Assembly (NCBI RefSeq): GCF_026262625.1
Contig: NZ_SHNN01000001.1
Location: 1,054,001 to 1,118,000, forward strand
DNA: 64,000 nucleotides
Direction of reading: 5' to 3'
From: Candidatus Litorirhabdus singularis
GTDB taxonomy: Bacteria; Pseudomonadota; Gammaproteobacteria; Pseudomonadales; Halieaceae
Part shown: positions 7,586-15,740 of the stretch, one piece after another
How the letters are laid out: each line of letters starts with the position of its first letter
Position numbering within the stretch: position 1 is the first letter of the stretch
Notes under the pieces: generated by a model
Database searches by the model: none
Seen by the model: only the letters and a program-made list of their open reading frames with translations
What the model was told of the DNA's origin: nothing
Translations under genes and position numbers: made by a program

Positions 7586-9100
7586 TTACGCCAGTTGAAA
7601 ATTCAGACTTTCACCCTCTGGTGGTGTTACCGACACCGGCTGGCCGATGGGGTCTGTTTCTAGCAGGGCTTGTGCTGTGGCTTGATCATCTTTAGCCGTG
7701 GTGGCCACAAAGCGTTCACCCTCTGCGGTATCGCCAATAATAATTGCGTGGGCTCCGCCATCACGGTCAAAGTGCACGGTATACGACACAATGGTGCCCT
7801 GGCCGGGGTCTAGACAGATGTCGCGATGTTCCACGCCGCTGTCGCTGACCTTGGTTTCTACGGTAGCCCAGTCAGTACTACTGGGAATCTGGGAGTAAAT
7901 GCCACTGGCGTGCTTTGACATGACGCCGCCGTTGGCAGTGACCATGATGTAAGCATCGCTTCGATTACGTGCAGCGCTCACGGCCTCGGCGATACCATGC
8001 ATGCTGTAGTTGTTGCCGGGACCACCAAAATAGGGCAGCCCTCCGGTGAGCGTAAGTGCTCTGCTGCCGTCTGTCGGCAAACCTAAATGATCGGCTACTG
8101 CGGTAACGGCGCAGGGGAAGCAGCTGTAGATATCGATGGCATCAATGGCATCAATACTCAGGCCAGCAATTTCCAGCGCCCGGTCGGCTACTCGGCCGGC
8201 CATGGGTGACTTACCAGGATCAGGTCGTCGACTGAGTTCCAACTCGGTGCCATCTGCCATGCCATGTAGATACACCCATTGTGACTCGGGTATACCCAAC
8301 TCACGGGCTTTACCCACAGAGCACAGTATCAGGGCAGCAGCCAGATTGACTCCGTCCTGAGCGATCATGCGCTTGGTGTAAAGATGAGTCATCGCTGGCG
8401 CGGCCAAAATATCGGCGGCACTCTGACTGCCGGTAAACTGGGCATAGGGATTGTCGGCGGCGACCTTGCTGAAAGACTCCAGCAGTTGGGCCATCTTTTC
8501 CCGGTGCTCGGCGACGCTGCGAGCCGCACTGTGACATTGCGCCTGTTCTATCAGGGCGTAGTAATAGGCGACGTTGTGCAGGCCGTTACTGAGTTCCTGA
8601 CTGGTGGCGACGGACTCGCCCATCCCGCGATCTTCCAGCGTCTCTTCAAAATGCTCATTCCAGTCGAGTTCGCGGTTATTACGTTCGGCGTGGCGCTGGT
8701 TTTTGAGAGCTTCGGAGCCGGCCAGTAGCACCACCTCCCGCTCGCCCAGAGCAATATCTCTGGCCATCTCGATCAGTCTTGACTGTGGCTGGTTGCCGCC
8801 GGTTTGCGAGTAAATACGTGCTTTGGGGCTGGCCCCGATGCCCCGTGCTATGGACTCGGGTGGATTATTGCTGCGCCCCCATTTGCAGTTCCAGAGATGC
8901 CCCATGTCGGAGAACAGCTTGGTGACGCAAATGGTATCGATGGCCTGGGCGATATCCGGTGCACCGCAGTCCGCGACAGCGTTAGCTGCGGCCTGAATCG
9001 CTAAGCCCATGTGCGAGGTATCAGTGGCCTCGCGCTGTGTGAATTGCCCGGCGCCCACCAGTATCGGGGTGGAGTCGGGCAGCGTTTTAGTGTCGGTCAC
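7586..9100 (-). CDS. Thiolase-like (SCP2/acetyl-CoA acetyltransferase family) protein
   Basis: A 504-residue thiolase-fold protein. It begins with TPILVGAGQ, as in the lipid-transfer/thiolase group. At the position of the usual nucleophilic Cys it reads SQTGGNQPQSR. The His region is NYSMHGIAEA, and the last conserved block is VTANGGVMSKHA without the normal second Cys. It may therefore be a lyase, an aldolase-like protein or a carrier rather than a classical thiolase. Such non-thiolytic relatives are known in steroid side-chain removal. The GTG start at 9100 overlaps the stop of the LLM oxidoreductase gene by four bases (GTGA), so translation is likely coupled. Confidence 0.85.
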   Translation of the reverse strand: MTDTKTLPDSTPILVGAGQFTQREATDTSHMGLAIQAAANAVADCGAPDIAQAIDTICVTKLFSDMGHLWNCKWGRSNNPPESIARGIGASPKARIYSQTGGNQPQSRLIEMARDIALGEREVVLLAGSEALKNQRHAERNNRELDWNEHFEETLEDRGMGESVATSQELSNGLHNVAYYYALIEQAQCHSAARSVAEHREKMAQLLESFSKVAADNPYAQFTGSQSAADILAAPAMTHLYTKRMIAQDGVNLAAALILCSVGKARELGIPESQWVYLHGMADGTELELSRRPDPGKSPMAGRVADRALEIAGLSIDAIDAIDIYSCFPCAVTAVADHLGLPTDGSRALTLTGGLPYFGGPGNNYSMHGIAEAVSAARNRSDAYIMVTANGGVMSKHASGIYSQIPSSTDWATVETKVSDSGVEHRDICLDPGQGTIVSYTVHFDRDGGAHAIIIGDTAEGERFVATTAKDDQATAQALLETDPIGQPVSVTPPEGESLNFQLA

Positions 9101-10113
9101 AGTACCAGGTCAGCCACTTCTCGGAGTTGCTGTTTGTCGGTGGTTGATACCAACAGTGTGGTGACGCGGGAATCACGCCAGGCCTGCAGGCGCTCTTTGA
9201 TGCGCTCCTTGGGGCCGACCAGAGTCATGGCATCTGCCAACTCATCGGGAATGACACGAGCGGCTTCATCGCGCTTGTCTTCGAAGAACAGCTGCTGAAT
9301 TTTCTCTGCTTCTTCCTCAAAGCCCATACGAATGAACAGATCTTTGTGGAAATTGGTGTTTTTGGCACCCATGCCACCCACGTAAAAGCTCATGAAGTAT
9401 TTGAACGACAGCAGGGCCGCATCGATATCGTCAGTGACATTCACGGTAACCATCTGATTGATCTGAAAGTCTTTAGGGGCGTTGATGAGCGATTCTTCGT
9501 AAACGCTTTCATCGTACGGGTTGTAGAACAGCGGAATCCAGCCGTCCGCGATTTCGGTTGAGAGCGCGATATTCTTGGGACCTTCAGCACCCATAAAAAT
9601 GGGAATCTCGTTGCGCAGCGGGTGCACAATCGGCTTCAGTGGCTTACCCAGGCCCATGCCATCGTCGCCGGGGTACGGCAGCGGATAGTGGGGTCCAGCG
9701 TTGGTGACAGGTCCTTCGCGCTTGAATACCTGACGAATAATATCAATGTACTCGCGAGTCCGTGCCAACGGCTTGGGGAAAGGGCGACCATACCAGCCTT
9801 CGACAACTTGCGGACCAGAAACACCCAGCCCCAGATTGAAACGGCCGCCTGACAGGTAATCCAGGCTCAGCGCGTGCATGGCACAGGAGGTAGGTGTGCG
9901 ACCGGACAATTGCACGACGGCGGTGCCCAGTTGAATCTTGGAGGTCTGTGCGCCAATCCAGCACAGGGGGGTGAAAGCGTCATTGCCCCAGGCTTCTGCC
10001 GACCATACTGAATCGTAGCCAAGCTTTTCGGCCTCTTGTGCCATTTCTACAAAGTTGGGGTTGGGTGCTGCGCCCCAGTAACCCTGCGCCAATCCCAGTT
10101 TTAAATCGCCCAT
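9097..10113 (-). CDS. LLM-class (luciferase-like) oxidoreductase
   Basis: A 338-residue TIM-barrel flavin- or F420-dependent oxidoreductase. Diagnostic parts are KLGLAQGYWG at the N-terminus, EAEKLGYDSVWSAEAWG, IQLGTAVVQL, and FNLGLGVSGPQVVEGWYG. This order matches the Rv3520c-like family annotated as probable F420-dependent. Whether this host makes F420 cannot be judged here; FMN is an alternative. It is translationally coupled to the thiolase-like gene and lies in the same minus-strand operon as the ligase and SDR. Its reaction in the pathway is unknown. Confidence 0.87.
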   Translation of the reverse strand: MGDLKLGLAQGYWGAAPNPNFVEMAQEAEKLGYDSVWSAEAWGNDAFTPLCWIGAQTSKIQLGTAVVQLSGRTPTSCAMHALSLDYLSGGRFNLGLGVSGPQVVEGWYGRPFPKPLARTREYIDIIRQVFKREGPVTNAGPHYPLPYPGDDGMGLGKPLKPIVHPLRNEIPIFMGAEGPKNIALSTEIADGWIPLFYNPYDESVYEESLINAPKDFQINQMVTVNVTDDIDAALLSFKYFMSFYVGGMGAKNTNFHKDLFIRMGFEEEAEKIQQLFFEDKRDEAARVIPDELADAMTLVGPKERIKERLQAWRDSRVTTLLVSTTDKQQLREVADLVL

Positions 10114-10152
10114 TGCGACCTCCAGTAGTTTTTTAAGAGATGATTCAATGCA

Positions 10153-10178
10153 AACGGCCGCCCTGACAGGCGGCCGTT
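10153..10178 (-). terminator. Strong GC-rich hairpin between aldehyde dehydrogenase and LLM genes
   Basis: AACGGCCGCC (10153-10162) and GGCGGCCGTT (10169-10178) form a perfect 10-bp stem with a six-base loop. On the minus strand it follows the aldehyde dehydrogenase stop by 17 bases and is followed only by TTTGCATT. It could end or attenuate that transcript before the LLM gene. Confidence 0.55.
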
Positions 10179-10195
10179 CTGGTTAGTATTAGGTG

Positions 10196-11659
10196 TTAGA
10201 TTTTGGTTTGCATCTTGATCGTTTTTTCAGTGTTGGGTCCGTAAGGGGGGCGCATGCCTCCCAACCCGGCCACGTCAATCTTGGCCTGCTTGTAAATAGA
10301 CTTGGCATGGCTGAAGTTTTTAAAGCCATCATAGCCATGATAGGACCCGGTTCCAGCTGGTCCGACGCCACCAAACGGCAGGTCTTCTTGCATGATGTGC
10401 ATGATTACGTCATTCAGACACACCCCGCCAGACGTGGTGCGGTCCAGTACGTTGCGCTCTTCCTGGGCATCGCTACCGAAGTAGTAGAGTGCCAGCGGAC
10501 GCGGGTTGGCGTTGACATACTGGATAGTCTCGTCAAAGTCCTTGTAGGTCTTGATCGGCAGCAGTGGGCCGAAGATTTCTTCCTGCAAAACGCGCATATC
10601 ATCAGTGGTGTTGTTAATGATGGTGGGTGCAATTTTGTAGGTGCCCTGTTGCTGGCTGAAATCTTCGCCAGCCGGTGCTGTGGAGATGACGTCGCCGCCC
10701 TTTTCAGCAGCGTCGGTCAGGTTGTCCTGCAGACGCTGGAAGTGGCGCTCATTGACCATCGAGGTGTATTCCGGATTCTCCAGCATGGTTGGGTACATAG
10801 CCGCTACCGCTGTCTTGATTTCGGCAATTATTTCGTCGGCTTTTTCTTCAGGCACCAGCAGGTAGTCGGGTGCCAGGCAGATTTGGCCGGCATTCATAGT
10901 TTTGCCCATCATGAAGCGACTGACAGCTGTTTTAACGTCTGCGCTGCGACTGATGATGACCGGTGACTTGCCGCCCAGTTCCAGCGTAACCGGTACCAGA
11001 TTCTTGGCCGCGGCTGCCATGATATGACGCGCCACCGAGGTTGCTCCGGTGAACAGCATGTGGTCAAACGGCAGTGCGCTGAAGGCCGCTCCTGCCTCGG
11101 GTCCGCCAGTAAAGATAGCGACTTCCTTTTCATCCCAGGCATCGGCAACAATCTCCGCCATAACGTCGGAAACCGAAGGGGTAAACTCAGAAGGCTTAAT
11201 CATGGCGCGGTTGCCAGCGGCGAGCACGTCGGCCAGCGGACCAAAAGTCAGGTTGGCCGGGAAGTTCCAAGGGCTGATGATGCCGACGACACCCAAGGGT
11301 TGGTATTCAATACGCGAGCGACCACCTAGCAGACCCAGCGGGAACATGGTTTTGCGTTTTTCAGGCTTCATCCAGGTCTTGACCTGTTTGATGGCACTTT
11401 TGAATGGGCTGATGCTGGCTGAGACATCGGTCAGCATGGACAACTGGCGCGGACGGCAGGTGAAATCAGTGCTGAGGGCGTCAACCAGTTTGTCCTGGTA
11501 TTTGGCGACGGAGTTCATGCCACGACGCATGCGGTCAATGCGTACTTCTACGCTGACATGCCCTTCGGCAAGATAGTCTGCGCGCTGTGCTTCCAGCACC
11601 TTCATCATGGCTTCGGTAATCGGGTCATGGCCCGTGGTAATTGTTTCGGGAGCATTCAT
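10196..11659 (-). CDS. Coniferyl-aldehyde-dehydrogenase-like ALDH
   Basis: A 487-residue NAD(P)-dependent aldehyde dehydrogenase. The start ATG at 11659 is preceded by GAGGA; an upstream in-frame start would add unconserved residues. The NAD-binding stretch is GIISPWNFP, the glutamate motif is TLELGGKSPVI, and the catalytic Cys is in MNAGQICLAPDY. The residues around this Cys and the LPFGGVGPAGTGSYHGYDGF block are typical of the coniferyl aldehyde dehydrogenase subfamily, which oxidises aromatic and long-chain aldehydes to acids. It heads the minus-strand island operon, though the hairpin after it may separate it partly. It would feed acids to the acyl-CoA ligase. Confidence 0.9.
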   Translation of the reverse strand: MNAPETITTGHDPITEAMMKVLEAQRADYLAEGHVSVEVRIDRMRRGMNSVAKYQDKLVDALSTDFTCRPRQLSMLTDVSASISPFKSAIKQVKTWMKPEKRKTMFPLGLLGGRSRIEYQPLGVVGIISPWNFPANLTFGPLADVLAAGNRAMIKPSEFTPSVSDVMAEIVADAWDEKEVAIFTGGPEAGAAFSALPFDHMLFTGATSVARHIMAAAAKNLVPVTLELGGKSPVIISRSADVKTAVSRFMMGKTMNAGQICLAPDYLLVPEEKADEIIAEIKTAVAAMYPTMLENPEYTSMVNERHFQRLQDNLTDAAEKGGDVISTAPAGEDFSQQQGTYKIAPTIINNTTDDMRVLQEEIFGPLLPIKTYKDFDETIQYVNANPRPLALYYFGSDAQEERNVLDRTTSGGVCLNDVIMHIMQEDLPFGGVGPAGTGSYHGYDGFKNFSHAKSIYKQAKIDVAGLGGMRPPYGPNTEKTIKMQTKI

Positions 11660-11852
11660 GCTTTTGTCCTCATGGTATGTTGATACCGGCCTGTAGACCG
11701 CGGCTGGCGGCAAGGCAGGTATATAGCCCTATGGGTAACGCAGGTAATAGGTAAGTGTAGTCTAATACGCGGCGCAAATAAAACCGGATGAACGGATTTT
11801 TTTATACACAAAAGCGGCGCCTGCCGGGTTATTTGCAGCGGCCCTCGATGGT

Positions 11853-13031
11853 TTATCCGGGCTTGCCGTCCGGCCGACGGGTGAGTAGTACGCGGGCATA
11901 GCAGATCAGGAACCCACAGAACGCCAGCAGCCAGCACAGGGCGGATATGCGCCAGCTCCAGAGTGTAGATGTGGGCAGCAGGATGGGTAGTGCAGCTCGA
12001 ATAAGGGCAGCTAGTGCAAGCAACACGAAGCTGGTGGTGACCAATTTGGCCGCTTGCAAGGGCCTGCCAGTGTGGCCCAGCGAAACCCGTGTCATCATGG
12101 ACAGGATCATCCCGGCCATAGCGCCTATAGCCAGCAGATGCATGACACTTTTTGTTGCCACCGGGTCTGGAATGACCAGTGCCAGGGCGGCCAGGCCAAC
12201 CGGAATGAATAAATAGCTGAGATGCAGAGACCAAAGCAGCGGTTCGGAGCCGCTTTTACAGCCTTGCCAACGGCACAGGCGCATGAAATGGGCGCCAGCA
12301 GTAACCAGCAACAGGACTTGTAGCTCGCGGCCGCCCTCCAGCAAGTAGCCGGTGGCAACAGCTGCAACCACGATCAACAGCAGGGCCAGCGACCCAAAAT
12401 CAAGCCAGGGCAGAATCGGCGGCTGTTCAAAACCCAACCGTCGACTGGTGAAAAAGGGGATGACGCGACCGCCGACGAAGCCAATCAGTAAGATAAACAA
12501 GCACAGCATGGCGTAGTGAATATGCAGTGATACTTCGGGCCGGTCATGATTGGCATAGCTCAGCAGGTTGCCCGTGGCGAACAGTGTCAATATTGGGATA
12601 AAGGCATAGTTACGTGCCTGTCGCGCGCCGATGATACGGGTTCCCAGCTCCCAGGCTGCGCCGGCGATGAATAAGGTGTCTGCCGCCGCTGCCAGTGTTA
12701 AGGCCGAAGGTAGCGGTAGCAACAACAGCAGGCGTGCCGCCAACCAGGTGGCAAAAAGTAGTATGAGCCGGGCCCCGGTGGTGCCCTTGGTGCCAGTCCA
12801 GGTGGCTACCGCCGTCAAGGCAAAACCTACCACCACCGGCATGGCAAAACCAAACAGCATTTCGTGGGCATGCCACCAGGCTATGGGAAACTCGGGGCTC
12901 CAGCTTACCGCGCCCTCCAAAACCAGAATCCACAGCAGCAGGCTGCCAACGCCTGCGGTAGCGGCGCCTAGAAAGCCTGGTCGGAACGCTAATTGCCACA
13001 GGCCCAGGTTGGATTCAGAAGTTGCAGACAT
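11853..13031 (-). CDS. NnrS family integral membrane protein
   Basis: A 392-residue membrane protein with about twelve hydrophobic segments. Family-typical motifs are LAFRPGFLGA near the N-terminus, WWHAHEMLFGFA with conserved histidines, and SLGHTGRPL in the C-terminal half. NnrS proteins bind heme/copper and protect against nitric oxide stress, usually in denitrifiers. No nitrite or NO reductase genes are nearby. I start it at the ATG at 13031 (MSATSESNLGLW) with AGGG upstream; a longer reading would add 19 Arg-rich residues. It is divergent from the VOC gene at 13233. Confidence 0.88.
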   Translation of the reverse strand: MSATSESNLGLWQLAFRPGFLGAATAGVGSLLLWILVLEGAVSWSPEFPIAWWHAHEMLFGFAMPVVVGFALTAVATWTGTKGTTGARLILLFATWLAARLLLLLPLPSALTLAAAADTLFIAGAAWELGTRIIGARQARNYAFIPILTLFATGNLLSYANHDRPEVSLHIHYAMLCLFILLIGFVGGRVIPFFTSRRLGFEQPPILPWLDFGSLALLLIVVAAVATGYLLEGGRELQVLLLVTAGAHFMRLCRWQGCKSGSEPLLWSLHLSYLFIPVGLAALALVIPDPVATKSVMHLLAIGAMAGMILSMMTRVSLGHTGRPLQAAKLVTTSFVLLALAALIRAALPILLPTSTLWSWRISALCWLLAFCGFLICYARVLLTRRPDGKPG

Positions 13032-13232
13032 GGGTAGATTCCCTGGTGATGCTGCCCGGCGGCGTCGCTTGAGTGCAGCGCTACCCAAACGGCTAACAGC
13101 GCGACTATGCCATGTCCCAGCCGGGAAATATAATAGGTGGGCCGTTGGTGCGCGAGTCTTTGTGAAGCACCGGCAACATTTGTGCGGGCGACTGGGTTAT
13201 AGTTTTCGCTGCCTAATGCGTGAGAGAAATGT

Positions 13233-13787
13233 ATGAGTCTTATTTTTGGACCCTGTGTGCAACAGGGCTACGTGGTTCCCGATATTCAGGTGGCGATGCA
13301 GCATTGGCTGGCGCGTGGGGTGGGGCCTTTCTATATCGAGGAACACATTAGTCCACCTGCGGAGTTTGACGGCAAGCCGTTCACGCCGGATATTTCAGCC
13401 GCTTTCGCTTACTGTGGCGAGCAGCAGATAGAGCTGGTGCAGCAGCACGATGAACAGGAAACGGTCTATCTCGAATTTCTTCGCCAGCAACCTGCTGGCG
13501 GTCTGCAGCACCTGGCGTTCTGGTGCGAGGACGTGCCGCGTGCCATCGTCGAGTTGGGAGAGGCGGGGTTGCGCTATCGGGTGCGTCAGCGCTATGGCGA
13601 CATGCACGCCTATCTGGACAGTGAAGATGCCCCGGGCATCATGGTGCAGCTGATGGATAGCGGTCCGATGATGGCGGACCTGTTTGCCGTGATTAAACAG
13701 GGCGCGGAAACCTGGGATGGGGTAACCGATCCGATCCGCAGCATCGACTGGTCCACCGGCGTGCCGGTGGTGCAGCCCGTAGCCTGA
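13233..13787 (+). CDS. VOC-superfamily (glyoxalase-like) protein
   Basis: A 184-residue protein with paired beta-alpha-beta-beta-beta modules of the vicinal oxygen chelate fold. Key stretches are QGYVVPDIQVAMQHW, GPFYIEEHI, QIELVQQH and GLQHLAFWCED. The last carries a likely metal-ligand His and the IELVQQH strand a likely Glu. It is clearly related to the VOC protein at 26978-27505, sharing GPF, EHI, ELVQQH and GL-HH/QH motifs. Relatives are often near CoA-ester degradation genes and are annotated as methylmalonyl-CoA epimerase-like, but substrate is unknown. prpE follows after 37 bases, so the two may be co-expressed. Confidence 0.82.
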   Translation: MSLIFGPCVQQGYVVPDIQVAMQHWLARGVGPFYIEEHISPPAEFDGKPFTPDISAAFAYCGEQQIELVQQHDEQETVYLEFLRQQPAGGLQHLAFWCEDVPRAIVELGEAGLRYRVRQRYGDMHAYLDSEDAPGIMVQLMDSGPMMADLFAVIKQGAETWDGVTDPIRSIDWSTGVPVVQPVA

Positions 13788-13824
13788 TGAATTCGTGGTT
13801 GGAGTACTGCAAGGAGCGCTGCGC

Positions 13825-15699
13825 ATGATTGATACTCAGCTATGGCAGCAGGCCGCGGAGGATATTTTCTGGTATCAGGCTCCCTCCCGGGTGCTCGATG
13901 ACAGCAATCCGCCTTTTTATCGCTGGTATCCGGATGGCGTGACCAATGCCTGTTTCAACGCGCTGGATCTGCAGATAGAGCAGGGTCGTGGTGAGCAGGT
14001 GGCGATCATTTACGACAGCCCGGTTACGGCTAGCAAGCAGCAGATTACGTATGCCGAACTGCTGGATCGTGTGGCCCGCTTTGCTGGCGCGCTGGCCGCG
14101 CGTGGTGTCAGCAGCGGAGACCGGGTACTTGTTTATATGCCGATGGTGCCGGAAGCGGTGATCGCCATGCTGGCCTGCGCCCGCATCGGCGCTATTCATT
14201 CGGTTGTCTTTGGCGGCTTTGCCAGCAATGAACTGGCGGTGCGCATTGATGATGCGAGCCCTAAAGTCATTGTGGCGGCTTCCTGTGGCATCGAGCCGTC
14301 GCGCCTAGTCCCCTATAAGCCATTACTGGATGAGGCTATAGAGCTGGCGGATCACAAACCAGAGGCATGCATCATTATGCAGCGGCCTGAGTTGGCGGCG
14401 CTGTTACTGCCCGGGCGGGATGTTGACTGGTATGAGGCAGAAGCAGAGGCTGAGCCTGCTGAATGTGTGCCGGTGGCAGCCAACCATCCGCTGTATATCC
14501 TCTATACCTCTGGTACCACCGGGCAGCCCAAGGGCGTAGTGCGGGATACCGGAGGCAGTATCGTCGCTCTCAAGTGGAGTATGCCCAATATCTATAATGT
14601 CGCGCCCGGGGATGTCTATTGGGCCGCCTCAGATGTGGGCTGGGTGGTAGGCCATTCCTACATTGTTTATGCGCCACTGTTTAATGGCAATACCACGGTT
14701 ATTTATGAGGGCAAGCCAGTAGGGACACCAGATGCCGGCGCCTTTTGGCGGGTGGTTGAGGAGCATCAGGTCAAAGTGATGTTCACAGCGCCGACGGCAT
14801 TTCGCGCGATTAAGAAAGAAGACCCGCAGGGTGATCTGCTGGCGAGCTATGACATCAGCAGTCTGCAGTCGCTGTTTCTGGCCGGCGAGCGCTGCGATCC
14901 CAACACCCTGAACTGGGCCATGGATAAACTGGGTGTGCCCGTTATCGACCACTGGTGGCAGACAGAAACCGGCTGGCCAATCTGCTCCAATTGTCTGGGG
15001 ATTGAGTTGTTACCCATTTTGCCTGGTTCCCTCGCCCGCCCGGTGCCTGGCTACAATGTGCAGGTGTTGGATAGCGCCGGGCAGCAGATCACTGATGGCA
15101 GCATCGGTTCGCTGGTGGTGGAGTCGCCGTTACCACCGGGTACCTTTATTACCCTGTGGAATGCCGATGACCGTTTTGAGCAAGCCTATTTCAGCAAGTT
15201 TCCCGGTTATTATGAGACTGGCGACGCTGGCTTTATCGATGCGGATGGGCATGTCTACGTGATGTCCCGGACCGATGACGTGATCAATGTGGCCGGCCAT
15301 CGGTTGTCGACCGGTGCGCTGGAAGAAGTGCTAAGCGCCCACCCTGATGTTGCCGAGTGTGCCGTAATTGGCGTAGCGGATGCCATCAAGGGGCAGTTAC
15401 CGTTGGGTTTGGTGGTACTGAATGCAGGTGTCGTGCGTGATGACACAGAGATAGTCGCCGAGATTGTTGCGTCAGTCCGACAACAGATTGGTCCGGTGGC
15501 GGCTTTTCGGCAATGCGCAGTGGTGGAACGGTTACCGAAAACTCGATCGGGTAAGATCCTGCGCGGAACCATGCACAGCATGGCGGACGGTGAGCCCTGG
15601 AAGCTGCCAGCTACCATTGATGACCCACTGATTCTCGATGAAATCAGCGTTACGCTGCAAGCTTTGGGTTATCCACCCGGCACTGACGGTCTGTCCTAG
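13825..15699 (+). CDS. prpE: Propionyl-CoA synthetase
   Basis: A 624-residue AMP-forming acyl-CoA synthetase of the acetyl/propionyl-CoA type. The P-loop region TSGTTGQPKG is followed by VVRDTGG, a hallmark of PrpE. The catalytic part has WWQTETGWP, YETGDAGFIDADGH and the Lys in LPKTRSGKIL. The start ATG at 13825 has AAGGAG eight bases upstream; a GTG at 13795 is less likely. It would convert propionate, ATP and CoA to propionyl-CoA, which then enters the methylcitrate or methylmalonyl path. No prpBCD genes are adjacent. The upstream VOC gene, of a group sometimes called epimerase-like, may be a functional partner. Confidence 0.88.
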   Translation: MIDTQLWQQAAEDIFWYQAPSRVLDDSNPPFYRWYPDGVTNACFNALDLQIEQGRGEQVAIIYDSPVTASKQQITYAELLDRVARFAGALAARGVSSGDRVLVYMPMVPEAVIAMLACARIGAIHSVVFGGFASNELAVRIDDASPKVIVAASCGIEPSRLVPYKPLLDEAIELADHKPEACIIMQRPELAALLLPGRDVDWYEAEAEAEPAECVPVAANHPLYILYTSGTTGQPKGVVRDTGGSIVALKWSMPNIYNVAPGDVYWAASDVGWVVGHSYIVYAPLFNGNTTVIYEGKPVGTPDAGAFWRVVEEHQVKVMFTAPTAFRAIKKEDPQGDLLASYDISSLQSLFLAGERCDPNTLNWAMDKLGVPVIDHWWQTETGWPICSNCLGIELLPILPGSLARPVPGYNVQVLDSAGQQITDGSIGSLVVESPLPPGTFITLWNADDRFEQAYFSKFPGYYETGDAGFIDADGHVYVMSRTDDVINVAGHRLSTGALEEVLSAHPDVAECAVIGVADAIKGQLPLGLVVLNAGVVRDDTEIVAEIVASVRQQIGPVAAFRQCAVVERLPKTRSGKILRGTMHSMADGEPWKLPATIDDPLILDEISVTLQALGYPPGTDGLS

Positions 15700-15740
15700 T
15701 TGCCAGGCGTGTGTCGTTTGATGAAGTCCGAGCCTGACTG

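Noticed and set aside
11656-12234. 192-residue ORF opposite-frame to NnrS
   Set aside because: It overlaps the NnrS and aldehyde dehydrogenase genes in another frame and has no recognisable domain.
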